Source of the DNA: Craspedostauros australis
Lineage: Eukaryota > Bacillariophyta > Bacillariophyceae > Mastogloiales > Achnanthaceae
Length of the DNA stretch: 64,000 nt
Direction of reading: 5' to 3'
Assembly: GCA_026770025.1 (NCBI GenBank)
Contig: JAMXDE010000006.1
Coordinates: forward strand, 3,106,001 to 3,170,000
Part shown: piece after piece, positions 51,240 through 62,710 of the stretch
Numbering within the stretch: the first letter of the stretch is position 1
Layout: each line of letters begins with the position of its first letter
Made by a program: the position numbers and the translations under genes
Notes under the pieces: generated by a model
What the model saw: only the letters and a program-made list of their open reading frames with translations
Database searches by the model: none
What the model was told of the DNA's origin: nothing

Positions 51240-52752
51240 GATGGACGTTTGTGGTTGTTAGAATGGTTGCGATTGTCGCTATTGTGATTGCTGCTGGTGC
51301 TATTGCAATTGCAATTGCAGTTGATGTTTGTGCTTGTGTTTGAAGCTGTTCGTTTTGGTCGCGCTGTTTGATTTGTGGGAGTTCTCTTGTTGCTTTCGTT
51401 GATGTTGTTTGAGTGATGCTGTTGTTATGATTATGTGATGAAGATGAGTATGTTTGGATCCCGAGGATTGGTGCTGGGGTACTTGCAGAGAAGAGGACTG
51501 TGATGCTGCATGCAGACTGTTGCTTTGATCCTGCTGTTCCACTTTGCTATCGCAATACCAGCGAGAGCGTTTTGTGTAGATTCGAGGAGGTGGATGCAAG
51601 AAGACGGACGAAGCGCAAAACGGTGAACTCCGTGGGACGAAGTCCTCGTTGAACGGTGAAGTTGTTACATGAACAACAGCGACGATCCTCCACCAAAACG
51701 AAGCAATGGTGTGACACCACACTACGTACTCGTACTACTACTTGTACTACTACTCGTGATCGCGCACGCAGCAACAAAGGCAAACCTTGGGAGGCGGGTT
51801 GAAATTGATAATTGGAGGCGGATCCAAGAACTCGAGTGGTTGCCGCCCGTACAGGTGACAAGCTCACCAACGCGAGTGCGACGTGTTCTGTCTTCTCCCT
51901 CTCCAGTGTGGAGATGGATGGGTGGAACCTTCCAAAGACAAAGTGGATCCTGCTTCTGTGCAGACTGCGTTGGTCGCGAAGCATCACAGCAACCATTTCG
52001 TGATGTTCAACCAACCAATAATTTCGTGGAGAGGCCGACTTTTAGTCTGTGGCCTCGCGCGTTCCGCCTCCACGAATCACTCACTGAGAATCTTCGTTGT
52101 GCCACTGCGTCGAATTCGATGATGTTCATCATGAAATGTCACATGCGACAAAACGTGGACATACTACGCATCGCAAAAACTCGACATTTTGGCCACGTTT
52201 TGGCCATCATCGTAGCCTGTCATCGCCAACGTAGGATCGGCTTGCAGTTTTTCAAACCACAAATTTGGCAAAGTAAACTTACTGGACAGCCCATTCATTC
52301 GAACAAACAAGGCGAGAGCAACTCTGTGCATCGCGGTGCGTTCTTGCATCTGCGAGCGCCGTTCGTTCGCCAATTCAAGCCATTGCGATCTGTGCTACCA
52401 ATCTGTCGCACTCAGTTCTGCTCCAGTCCAATCCGTGTGTACATGGACGCCGTGCGATGCTGAGGCCAAACAATGACAGTAGAGTACTCAACCTCGTATG
52501 CACAAATGCAACCAATGAATGAACGAGAACGTATATTAGCTCGTATGGTACTAGTCGATCGTAACCTACCTACTTCAAAATGCGAGCTGCGAAACATAAA
52601 TGACAAAGAATGCGACAAGGGAGTGCGACTGGTGCTTCGAAGTGAAGTATGCTTCCAACTTATTGTACTATGTTTGCAGAGTGTGAGACTGCATTGGTAC
52701 ACTCCATGTTCTCTGCAACTGTCGTTCGTGTGGTCTTGTCGGAGGACTGGAA
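51240..52752. other. Intergenic region, no supported gene
   Basis: A plus-strand frame (51669-52463) is open for 264 codons but has no recognisable domain and a mixed composition. An N-terminal hydrophobic run (YVLVLLLVLLLVIAHA) is the only suggestive feature. I consider it more likely the 5' flank of the 258-aa gene. CAA/TTG simple repeats lie near 51290-51330. Confidence 0.4.
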
Positions 52753-53616
52753 TCAAAATGTCCCCGACTCTTCACGCTGCCTCTTCATGGCGACCGCCAT
52801 CCATTCCAACTGGGTCAGCATGCCTGGCAGCTGCTTCAGCATGCGATGGGATGGATCGATCGGCGTGCCATCTTCCGCCAGAAGCTCCGCCGCGTTCGGC
52901 AATCCACACAGCTTGGATACGGGGAGGCATCCCAATTCGTGGCACATCAATTGGATGCTCATGGCGGCGCGCATTCCGCCCCATGGTCCTGCATCAATGC
53001 ATGCATATGATATTGGAGAGAGGTGGAGTGTGGGAATTGGGATGTGCAGTGTAGTATAATAGGATGGTAGAATGTGAGCGTCGGCAACGGCAATGACAAC
53101 GGCAACAGCAACGGCAACAGCAACGACTACAGCACAGACAAGCTCTAGATATTGAACATCATTTCACGTACCTGGCGAGTAGGTCAAGATCGCGGATGGC
53201 TTGCACTTGTACAGCGACCCACCGAAGTGGCCCATCACAGAGGCCAGCGCGGGAGGCGTGATGTGATTGTACTCGGGAGAAACGATGAGATAGCAATCGG
53301 CTTCCTGAATCGTCTTCTGCAATTCCTTCACCTCCTTCGGCACGTCCTTCAAATAGAACGTCGGCGTCTGCAGCTCTCCCGAGCTCACTCCGCTCAACGC
53401 GCCGCCCTCGCCGAATACCTCCACCGGATCAATGATGGACACGGAATGGGAGACGCTGAGGTTGCCCAGCTCTTCCTTGCGCGTCGCCATGGTCTGCTTC
53501 ACCCATCCCAGGACGCGGTCGCCCAGACGCTTGTCACCACCCCATGGCGGGATGACGTTGCGGGCGCTGCCCATGAACACGACGGTCTTCAGGATCATTG
53601 CGGCGGCGGGGGACAT
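52753..53616 (-). CDS. NADPH-dependent FMN reductase-like flavoprotein (two exons)
   Basis: Flavodoxin-fold FMN reductase or quinone-reductase-like enzyme. Exons are 53616-53172 and 52988-52753, with a GT-AG intron that splits a Gly codon ([12 protein letters not shown]). The product is about 226 residues, normal for the family. The FMN phosphate loop GSARNV is at residues 16-21. SPEYNH (113-118) and [11 protein letters not shown] near the splice joint are family signatures. I chose the Met at 53616, just before the first beta-strand, over an upstream one that would add a Lys/Gln/Pro-rich leader. It is divergent to the GFA gene at 54160, so the two may share a promoter. Confidence 0.92.
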
Positions 53617-54159
53617 TGTGAGGCAGCCCGTATTTTGTGTCTGCTGTCTCGGTTGTTGTGGGAGGGCAGATGTGGCACGGATACGTTTGTGTTTGCGTCT
53701 CTGTGGCGGTTCTTCCTTCTTTGTCGGCAGCGGATCTTGTGAGAACTTCTGACCAGAGCGGAACAGAGCGGAGCGTTCCTCTTCCGTTCGCACGGAGCAT
53801 CGACCATGACGTCGTTGATACTTCTCACATTCCGTGGTGAAAGGATGACGATCAGAAAGCCAGACCGCGGTTGCCCTTGTCGGAATTCTGTGATGGATCC
53901 AATGTCGGAGATGTTCGGTAAGATCTTTGTGTACTCGCGCAATGGCTTCGTTAGAATTCTATTTGCTTCCATCATGATCTTCCATGAATTTTGTGGTGCT
54001 GACACCAATATTTTAGTCGGCGGAGTCGGACTTCTGGTGATCCTCGTCTCGGAGGCAAGTTTCTTGTTTTGGGAGATGAGATTGGCACAGAAACAGAACT
54101 ATTGTGTTGTCACGAAGCCGCCACAAGCACCGAAGTCGACGGCAACGACAGCAAGGACG
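53617..54159. promoter_or_regulatory. Shared upstream region of the divergent flavoprotein and GFA genes
   Basis: 543 bp between two divergent start codons. An open frame crosses it toward the GFA gene, but its translation lacks domain features. No specific binding site could be identified. Confidence 0.4.
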
Positions 54160-54879
54160 ATGATGATGATGATGACAGCACCAACAAGAGCGCTGTGGAT
54201 GATCATCGCCACCACCCCATTCAGTACACTCACCTTCACCGCAACGACGGCAGGAGCCACTTCCGCATTCTCTTCAATCCCATCAACACGATCATCAACA
54301 AGGATGTCCGCCACCACAGCCGACGACAACAGCAACAACAGCAACAGCGAGAATGAGAGCACAAACAAGCTGACGTTCCGCTGCAGCTGCTTCTGCGGAA
54401 ATTGTGTTTTCGAGGTGCGCGACTCCACCCCGATCTTCCGCACACGTTGCCACTGCTCCATCTGCCAGCGATTCAGCGGTGCCGATTCCGTCGCCTTCGC
54501 CGGCTTCCCCATCAACGACGTCCACATGATCCAGGGCAAGCACGTGTCATCCTCCTCCAGCGAGACCATGAATCGCCACCGCTGCAACGATTGCGGGTCA
54601 CCAACCTACAACCGCTCGCTGATGAAGGATTACGAGTTCATCGACTTTGGGCTATCGGTGCTGCAACGAGATGCGACAACGAAGAAGGTGGACGCCAAGG
54701 TGCGGGCGGCGTTGCAGCCGGCCACCCACATCCACTACGACATGCGCTATGAGGACGCGACGGACGATCTCCCAAAGTTCTTCGGGATGTTCGAGCAGCT
54801 CGTGGATAACGCAGGCAATCCCATCAACAAGCAGCAATCACAAGGCGGGGACAGCACGGTCGCGGAAGCAAGTGAATGA
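54160..54879 (+). CDS. GFA-family (Mss4-like) zinc protein with plastid-type leader
   Basis: The C-terminal about 170 residues form a GFA/CENP-V-type zinc domain: CSCFCGNC, CHCSICQRFSGAD and HRCNDCGSP supply the cysteines. Family members include glutathione-dependent formaldehyde-activating enzyme homologues. The exact substrate is unknown. The upstream part from the run of five Met (54160) has a hydrophobic core (ALWMIIATTPFSTLTF) ending in TSA-FSS at residues 34-39, then a Ser/Thr/Arg-rich stretch. That matches diatom bipartite plastid leaders (ASA-FAP-like site). The open frame extends upstream to 53806, so the start is inferred. It is a tandem paralogue of 56402-56893. Confidence 0.85.
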   Translation: MMMMMTAPTRALWMIIATTPFSTLTFTATTAGATSAFSSIPSTRSSTRMSATTADDNSNNSNSENESTNKLTFRCSCFCGNCVFEVRDSTPIFRTRCHCSICQRFSGADSVAFAGFPINDVHMIQGKHVSSSSSETMNRHRCNDCGSPTYNRSLMKDYEFIDFGLSVLQRDATTKKVDAKVRAALQPATHIHYDMRYEDATDDLPKFFGMFEQLVDNAGNPINKQQSQGGDSTVAEASE

Positions 54880-56401
54880 GCACGCACCAGACGCAGACGC
54901 ATGCAACAAACGAAAGCGCAGTGCTGATACCTGCGGGTACGCATGAGAACCACAAGCAATGGCAAGCAACCACAACCAAGCACGAGCAATCGTGGGGTTA
55001 GTCACGATGGATTTAGAGCATTGACTTAGAAGGTTCATTCGCTGGCCATACATTTCAGCACATACCTTCGATGCGCAGAAGTATACATAGTACACAGTTG
55101 TGAGTGTAGCAGTTGTAGTCGGAGCAGGTGATCGTGATGGTGCGAATATGGTAGTATATTATACATGGATACGTCAAAAGCAGATTGATGCTCACGCACT
55201 GCATTCGCAGTTGATGGAAGCAAGCCGACGAGCACCGACTCAATCAAGCCGTTCTTTCCTCCGCAACCTATTGCAGTCACGGTGTGTAGGGCAGTACCAC
55301 ACGTATGGATGAGAGAGAGAGAGAGAGAGTCGGCGACAGTGATGATCCAGTTGCAGCATGGCATGGCACAGCACAAGAACGCCACATGACACCGGCGTGC
55401 TGATGCCACGGCCATGATCGTTGTTGCCTTTTGATCCATGATGGCTCTTCTCTTGTTGGTCTCTGTCGTTCGTGTCCAAAGAAGCGAAGACAGCTGGGCT
55501 TTTTGAGTTCACACAATCAAAACTCGGACACACTTCTGTTCTTCCGACCGTTTGAATGTCGGACATGCTATTCCTTTTGTCCGTTTATAAACGGTCGGTT
55601 TCGAATTTGACCGTACAAACAAACAGTCAGTCAGAAGAACATGAAGCAAAATTAGGCGTTTGTGCTTCTTTTATTATATATATCAATTATTACGACTGTA
55701 CTTCAACCAATGGTGTTGATGTAGTGTGAAGGATAAAGCTAGGAATCGGCGAGAATGAGATTGTTGTGATTGTTGACCCCTGTGAACTCAGATGCAAGCC
55801 TTCCATGGGGATTAAGAGACGTTCCAAATACTCGATTGAGTGACCCATTGGAGAAGGCGTCCGCTGAAAGTTGTATGTTGTGATGGCTTCAACCAGAGCC
55901 CCATACACACGCGTCCGAACTTCCAGGAAGGATAGGAATCAGTCTTGGCAAACGGATGACGGCAACCGAGCCACGCACGTCATGTTCGCTTGTCAGAAGG
56001 GCTCTTCGCCTCGCGAAAGAGGAGACTTGAGCGTGGTCTTGATTCAAATGAGAAGCTTGTGCACTCTGTTCGGAATTTGGGAGTTTGGTTTTGTCCGAGA
56101 TCTCAAACGTGTATAGGCACGATTAAGAAATGTGATACACGTCTGGGCCAGCTTCACAATTTCGACGCTGCTCGAAAATCCAACGAATGCGATGGTGTCG
56201 GCAAGGTGAGGCGCGGAAGTGATGGAAACAACGGCGGAGATGATAGTGGAAATGATGGCAGAAGTGATGGCGACATTGGCGACAACCATGAGAGCAGGAT
56301 TGACAACAGTATCATCACTGTGATGCCCGCCATGTGGACCCTCTCTATTTTCAACTTCACAATCAACTTCAGTTCAGCTCCATCTTATCGCTCCAGACAC
56401 G
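54880..56401. other. Intergenic region between the two GFA genes
   Basis: No supported gene. It contains a GA dinucleotide run near 55312-55328, a 14-bp palindrome (55581-55594), and a Gly/Asp/Ser-coding low-complexity stretch just upstream of the second GFA gene, probably promoter sequence. Confidence 0.5.
55581..55594. other. CCGTTTATAAACGG palindrome
   Basis: A perfect 14-bp palindrome whose core 12-mer is identical to that at the primer-binding-site position of both Copia elements. No LTR is present here. Confidence 0.7.
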
Positions 56402-56893
56402 ATGTCCACCAACACCGCCAAGCTGACTTTCCGTTCCAGCTGCTTCTGCGGCAACTGCATCTTCGAAGTGCGCGAGTCCACCCCGATCTTCCGCATCCGC
56501 TGTCACTGCTCTGTCTGCCAAACCTTCAGCGGCGCGGATTCGCTCGCCATCGCCGCCTTCCCGGGAAAGGATGTCTACATGATCCAGGGCAAGCACGACG
56601 TGACGCAATCCAGCCCTATCCTGAACCGCCACCGATGCAGCGACTGCGGCACGCCGACCTACAACAGTCCAGTGAGCAAAGAAATTGACTTTGTCGCCTT
56701 TCCGCTGGCGACGCTGCAACGAGATGCGACAACGAAGAAGGTGGATCCCAAGGTGCGAGCAGCGTTGCAGCCAGTCGTTCACATTCACTACGAGATGCGT
56801 TACGAGGATGCAACCGACGACCTTCCCAAGTTCCTTGGTGCGAGCGAACAGAAGCTTGACAATGCAGGGAATCCCATCAAAGCAGATTCATGA
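56402..56893 (+). CDS. GFA-family (Mss4-like) zinc protein, no leader (163 aa)
   Basis: Single-exon paralogue of the 54160-54879 gene, very similar throughout the zinc domain: CFCGNC, CHCSVCQTFSGAD, HRCSDCGTP, and the shared C-terminal YEDATDDLPKF block. It starts directly with MSTNTAKLTF and has no signal peptide or plastid leader, so it is probably cytosolic. Length fits a stand-alone GFA domain. Substrate unknown. Confidence 0.92.
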   Translation: MSTNTAKLTFRSSCFCGNCIFEVRESTPIFRIRCHCSVCQTFSGADSLAIAAFPGKDVYMIQGKHDVTQSSPILNRHRCSDCGTPTYNSPVSKEIDFVAFPLATLQRDATTKKVDPKVRAALQPVVHIHYEMRYEDATDDLPKFLGASEQKLDNAGNPIKADS

Positions 56894-58544
56894 GATGAGT
56901 GGTTGAGCACACACAACGGATGCAGGCATCACCGTGACTATGGGCAGTGGATAGCAAGCGGATTACTCATGGAATGGAGCACAACGGTGGTTCCGCAAGT
57001 GCTCACTTGGGCACAAACAAACGTTGGCGTTCTCTACGATCTGCGATGCTCTCTGGAAGCGACATTGGCATTGACAGGAGGAGATCGGCTTGGCAATCGC
57101 ACACAGACATGCACGTAACACTGTAACAACCGACTCGTTTCGCATCGCATTGGTACTACGAACATATTACAACCCTCTCCGTTCAAAGCCCACGAAAACA
57201 GACGCAGCCATAGTATCGAAACAATTAATCCGCTTGGCTCTCAAACACAGTAGTCCGTCTGCACTATACTCGTACAGACAGCTGTATGATTGAATGAAAC
57301 TGGTGTGCGTCAACGAATAATCGGCGCATGCGCAAGAGTGGGACGGCGACACGAGAGAAGTTCGAAATGTTGTGAGTGGGTGAGCTGTGTGCAGCAATGG
57401 TAGAACTCAGTGAGATATCATGCAACCAACCAACCAACCGATCAACCAAGACACGCTCCATCTCCTCTTGCTTCGGGGTATGTTTTTAGAAAAAGTTTAA
57501 TGACTGTTGACATCAAGAATTATCTGATCGATGTTACCCGGGAACTACTCCGGCAACCAGGAATTCATCAGTAGCCAAGCGTCAAGAAGGTGTCGTCATT
57601 AGCAAGCAGACTTCTCTACTCTGCACGAGAAGGGAGTCTTTGTGCATGGTATTACTGCGTGGTAGGAGCGCGATGGGAATGTCTCGCTCGGTTGATTGGT
57701 TGGGTGGATGGTGCGCATGGCTTTCATTCTTTTCATCAACAATGGTGAACACCTTGTGCTTCTACTGGAAACGTACCTCGTCAAGTTCAAAGATCCTGCG
57801 AATCAGTACCACGGATTGATTGCATTGCATTGCGTTGCGGCTGATGGCGACGAAGTCATCGTCTCGAATCCTGCGGCCCATGCGTGTGCGTCATGACCAA
57901 CCCTGAATGCCATTCGGCCAAGGGCGCAGTTTCGTGCCCAGCAGAGGGCTCATCGTCGATTGCACCATTCAATGCACAAGGCGCGTACGTTGTGACTCTT
58001 AACGCAAGTCATCATCGTGAGCTCCTTCGCAAAGCCGGGCACGGTGCCGCAATGGTGGCGGAGACGGCGATGGCGATGGCGATGGCGGTTGTGATGATTT
58101 GTGTCTGTTGCTGTCATCGTGGACGTCCATGAGAAGATCCATCCCCACGATCTGTTCTCTTGTGCGGGCGAAACTGGACTGGCCAACACAAGACAGGATC
58201 GGAATTGGTTGGTTGCCATGGCCTTCCACGTGGAAACTACCGCCGACGCAAGAATGGATCGAATAAATCGAATGCGACACATGTTTGCGTTCACTTTTTG
58301 TGCATTCCCGTGATCGCGGCAGCAAACCACGTTTGCCACACGTTTGCTGTCCAGCCCACGGTTCTCCGTCGTTCCACACGTGTTCTTCACCATCGTTGTT
58401 GCTGTTGCTGCCGATGACATGGCTTCCTCTTCGCTCCCACTCTTCACTCGGCCCTGCTCCACTCCACCCACAACGTGGCACACAAGAGGCTTCACAAAAA
58501 CTGCATCTGCATTGCACGAGTCTGAAGACTACAAACAACGAAAG
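56894..58544. other. Intergenic region, no supported gene
   Basis: About 1.65 kb with no domain-bearing frame. It includes a GCGATG simple repeat at about 58066-58085 and the upstream region of dapF. The minus-strand frame over 57999-58847 is mostly a shadow of the low-complexity DNA and of dapF exon 1. Confidence 0.5.
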
Positions 58545-60010
58545 ATGATGTTCCGATTGCTCGCCGTTTTCGTTCTCGCCAGCACAACACCGGCATTCGC
58601 GTGGGTCAACCCCAGTGTCTTGATTTCCTCCACTGCACGCAGCAGCAGCAGCACAGCCATGCCAGCTGCCTCCTTGGTTGACTTCAGCAAGTACGAGGGA
58701 CTCGGCAACGACTTCATCCTCGTCGATGATCGTGACAAGGACGAGCCAAGCCTCACGCCGGACGACTCCGTCTCGCTGTGCCACAGGAACTTTGGAATCG
58801 GCGGCGATGGCGTCATCTTTGCTCTCAAGGCGCCCACCGAGGATCACGACTTCACAATGAGGATCTACAATTCCGATGGCAGCGAACCAGAGATGTGCGG
58901 CAACGGCATCCGATGCTTCGCCCAGTTCCTCAAGGATCTTGGTGCCGATGGTGCGTTCAGTCTCGCGGTGTCTCTGGTTTTCTTTTGGTGTTTTTGTGTA
59001 TGAATGGAATCGGCGTGCTCATGTTGGATCATCGGCAGATGATGAATGACAGATATTGGAACAGAAATGGAAGAAACCACTGCTCGACTCTGCGAGTACG
59101 TATGGACTCTTGGAAAGATCCGATGGTGATGGGGGATATGAATGAAGTTGTGCAGACTTGTATTCAATCGCATGTTGGCTGCTTGAGACGGCACGACGCG
59201 ATGCGATGCGATGCAATAGAATGTGATGGGAACGTCACACTGCGACACACTGGTGGAGTACTGTGCTTTGAATTCCACAGATGGACATTCCCCGACTTCA
59301 CGACTTACGGACGCTTGCTTCTGCAATTCATTCTGCGCACAAACGCACGCACCCGTTGGGCTGAAACATGGTACTCTCATTATCACCCAATTGTATTCCT
59401 CATGTTCACGCCCACGCCCACAGCCGAGTCCTACCGCGTCAACACCCTCGCCGGCACCATCATCCCCGTCATGAACGACGATGGCACCATCACGGTCGAC
59501 ATGGGCAACCCAGAGCTCATCGGCGCCAACGTCCCAACCACGCTGGCATCCAACTTCGATGGCGATTCCGTCGTCGAACAGACCATGGAATGCAACGGCA
59601 AGACGTGGAAGGTCAGCGCCGTCAGCATGGGCAACCCGCACGCTGTCATCTTCGTGGATGATCTCGAGACCGACATCGACTTCGCAAGCGACGGACCGGC
59701 CCTCGAATCCGCCGACGTCTTCCCGGCCCGCACCAACGTCGAGTTCGTGCAGGTCATGGACGAGACGCATCTCAAGATGAAGGTCTGGGAGCGCGGTGCC
59801 GGGCCCACTCTGGCCTGCGGCACGGGCGCCTGCGCGTTGACGATCGCCGCCATTCGCGCGGGGAAGATTCCGGGAGGCAACAAGGTTCGCGTCACTCTGC
59901 CTGGCGGCGATCTCTTCATCGAGTGGGACGAATCCACCAACAAGGTGTACATGACAGGACCAGCCGATTTTTCATTCTCTGGCAAGGCTGCTGTCAAGAA
60001 GCTTCCATAG
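58545..60010 (+). CDS. dapF: Diaminopimelate epimerase, plastid-targeted (two exons)
   Basis: Converts LL- to meso-diaminopimelate, the penultimate step of lysine synthesis, using two catalytic cysteines. Exons are 58545-58950 and 59424-60010. The 473-bp GT-AG intron splits an Ala codon. The product is 330 residues. The two active-site motifs are present: MCGNGIRC (Cys118) and ACGTGACA (Cys267). [15 protein letters not shown] opens the catalytic domain. Residues 1-20 are a signal peptide ([20 protein letters not shown]) ending in an AFA-W site, followed by a Ser/Ala/Thr-rich transit-like segment, so the protein should enter a secondary plastid. An upstream frame exists but the Met-Met at 58545 best starts the leader. 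Confidence 0.95.
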
Positions 60011-60552
60011 AGTAGATTCCTGGCACATGCTATACGAATGGATGAGAATGGGGGAGCCACTGCAGCAGCGCATCATGTCATGCCATGCCATGCCATGAAA
60101 GCAAACTCTGCTCTCACTCTGTTGTGCCGTGCATTGCTCGGTCATAGCGCTGTTTACCATAAACCAAGTAGCTATGTCACGAGCCCAATGAAGACGTAGA
60201 ACACTAAGACTGTGACACCTCTCAGACGCTGCCCACACTGACTGTACTGTGTGTGAATCCCAGCCGACCGCAACATTGTATGTACGTATGCATGACCAGT
60301 TCTATTTTTACCATTGCATTAACCGCATTGTGCGCTTATCCAATGATAATAGTATTTAATGTGCGCTACGATACGCGTATTGTTCGCATATCTTCCATTT
60401 CTGCGCTTCCGCGACCGCACTAACGAAGCATGCGTATCATGCTCTCCTCGTGATAGTACAGTACAGTACAGCCAGACAACCTCCACCCACTCAAATCTAT
60501 GGTTCCATCCCATTCCATGTGGCACATCATCACGCCCTTCCCGTCTCGCCAT
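60011..60552. other. Convergent intergenic region, no supported gene
   Basis: The 3' flanks of dapF and of the CRAL-TRIO gene meet here. A CATGC tandem lies near 60079-60099 and a GTACA tandem near 60456-60470. No gene was seen. Confidence 0.5.
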
Positions 60553-61767
60553 TTATTGGACTAAAGGAACATCATCGTACAATTGATGGAACGGCACGTT
60601 CATCACGAAATGTTTGGCATCCAAAGGCGAGGTGAGCTTGCCGTCGTGTAAGAGATGCTGCGTGGCCTGTTCCGGGTCCACGAGATGGCCAAACACAGCT
60701 CGCTTCCTCTGCTCCGATTGGACGTTGGGAAGGAAAGCGATCTTGTCGCGCGTGTCCCTCGCCAGGAAAGGGTAGACGAGTTTGTAGCCGACACGCAGCC
60801 ACAGCGACGGTTCCATCAGGATGAGCTTGGCGAGACGTTCGGGATAGGTTCGCGACATCATCTTCGTCATGATGTCATGCAAGTGATGCGGCGGCGAGTT
60901 GGCCGAATTGTACTGCCTGAAATTGAAAATGACGAGGAGCTTCTCCTGCTTTCCCAGGGAGAGGAACTCGTTGACCGCCAAGCCGCGCTCCGCGATGTAG
61001 ATGTTGGCGTAGAGGTAAGCCTGCGGATTGGTTTCTTCCGTCCGCGCTGTTCGGGTGTGCTTGTACAGAATCGCGCTGTGCTCCTTGCTGTGGCCACGCA
61101 CGACCATCTCCTGCTTGTTCGTCAACTCGTCGAGGATCATGTCCTTGAGTTCCTCCATCGTGATGAACGATCCATCCTTCTCGTGCTTCAGGTTCGTCTT
61201 CGTGGATGCGAATGGAAAGTCCTCGAAGGGCGCGATGCAGGATCGGATGCTTTCCATATCGTACTCCAGTCTGTACTGCAGCGCCTCCTTGATGGCCGCG
61301 AGGGTCTTATTGCACTTCTTGCCTTCTCCGATGTAATGTCGCCGACATTCCCTCAGTGCCATTGCATGTTGGGCCCTCTGCATGTACTCATCCGACATCC
61401 CATGATCGTACTTGGTCATCCACCAGTACGCGTAGGATGCGCATGCCGCACCTTCCAATTCTTCAGATGTGAGCTTTGTGAGGACGTTCTACTTGATGTG
61501 ATGCGTTTGGATGAAGTTGAACGGAATGAATGTGAGTGAGTCTGGAAGCCGTATTATTTGCAATGTAATATGTTATACAAAGAGGAGACGACGCAAAGGA
61601 ACAACCTTGCTCACAGCTTTGCATCTGACAAGTCATCGCCTCTATGATGACAATTCACTGACCTCGCATGCCCGCTTCTCCTGGTCGTTCGCAAATGGGG
61701 TATCATCGCAGCCGTTCAGGACGGCCTTGAATCCTACCATCAGTTGCTTTGGTTCTTGTGCGAGCAT
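60553..61767 (-). CDS. CRAL-TRIO (Sec14-like) lipid-binding protein (two exons)
   Basis: Exons are 61767-61663 and 61473-60553. The intron (GT at 61662, AG at 61474) joins KRACE to LTSEELEG in phase 0, giving 341 residues. The N-terminal half is helical and matches a CRAL-TRIO N-terminal region in layout. The C-terminal half has the lipid-binding fold signatures: VVRGHSKEHSAILYK, then YPERLAKLILMEPSLWLRVGYKLVYPFL and DTRDKIAFL. Such proteins bind and exchange phosphoinositides or other small lipids at membranes. No membrane segment is seen. The ligand cannot be told. The acceptor site is inferred from frame and AG position. Confidence 0.85.
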
Positions 61768-62710
61768 TTTGTTCTGTCGTCGGAATAGTTGATTGCTGGA
61801 TGAGTGCTGGCTGGTTCTTGATGTTGTTATCAGTGTTGTTGTTGATGTTGTTATCGGTTTTGGCTTTGGCTTGTTCGATTTTATGAGCAGCTCATGTGCG
61901 AGTACGAGAATGACGCGCTTCGGGTCTTGCAGTCGTACTTGTGCTGATTGGATGTTCGTTGGAAGGTGATGTGATGTGATGTGTTGTGTTGTAATGATGC
62001 AAAGGAAGACAAACAACGTAGAAGACCTCCGCTTCATGTCTGTTTTGGCAAGATCCAAAGCAAATGAACAGGGTCTCCAAAGTGAGGACCCTTTCCAAGC
62101 AACAGGAGACGGCTTTGAGTGCAGATAGCGCCCACCGAAGAGCCGGCTGGTCCCGATGGTGATGTGGGCGCATCATGGTTTGTTCCGTCGAAGAGAGATG
62201 ATGCGTCTCGACATCCATCTCCTCTCACACGCGCGACTTATTGGCGTTGCGTCTTCCATTTTGTTCTCGGAACAGGGCGAAACGAGTCGTGCGCTTCATG
62301 GGAACAACAAAAACGGGATTCGTCGGAAGCCTCTCTCTGTTCCATGAAGGATCAGTTGGTCAAGCGAGTCGTGGGGCCAATCGACCATCTCGATTCAGAT
62401 CTCACGATTCTCCCTTTTCGTCGCATCTCCATCCACGTTACGGGACAAATCCAGCAACGTGATCAGGCGTGCCTTTGGCGACGAGCTCATCCACCAGAAA
62501 GAGAAAGAGAGAAAGAGGATTGACAATGATGATGTCTGCCCGCTGCCTGCCAGCCCAACCAACACACGCACCCTGGCCAACATTGGTATTCTACGAGCTA
62601 CGAGCGACGAGTATGATGCTCCACAAGTAGAGATTGCGCCAAGCCCAGTCATCAGATCCAAAGCCATACTGCAATACTACCTACTCGTCCATGCTACTGT
62701 TACGTTAGAA
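61768..62710. other. Intergenic region, no supported gene
   Basis: Divergent upstream regions of the CRAL-TRIO gene and the NYN-like gene. Imperfect GTTGTTGATGTTGTTATC repeats lie at about 61820-61860. No domain-bearing frame was found. Confidence 0.5.

Noticed and set aside
51669..52463. 264-codon plus-strand open frame with an N-terminal hydrophobic run
   Set aside because: No recognisable domain after the hydrophobic run; it overlaps the likely promoter of the 258-aa gene. Kept as non-coding until transcript evidence appears.
57999..58847. 282-codon minus-strand frame upstream of and over dapF exon 1
   Set aside because: Overlaps a well-supported exon in antisense and is low complexity elsewhere.
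58778..60010. 410-codon frame reading through the dapF intron
   Set aside because: Its first part is out of frame with exon 1. The GT-AG intron 58951-59423 gives a complete DapF with both catalytic cysteines.
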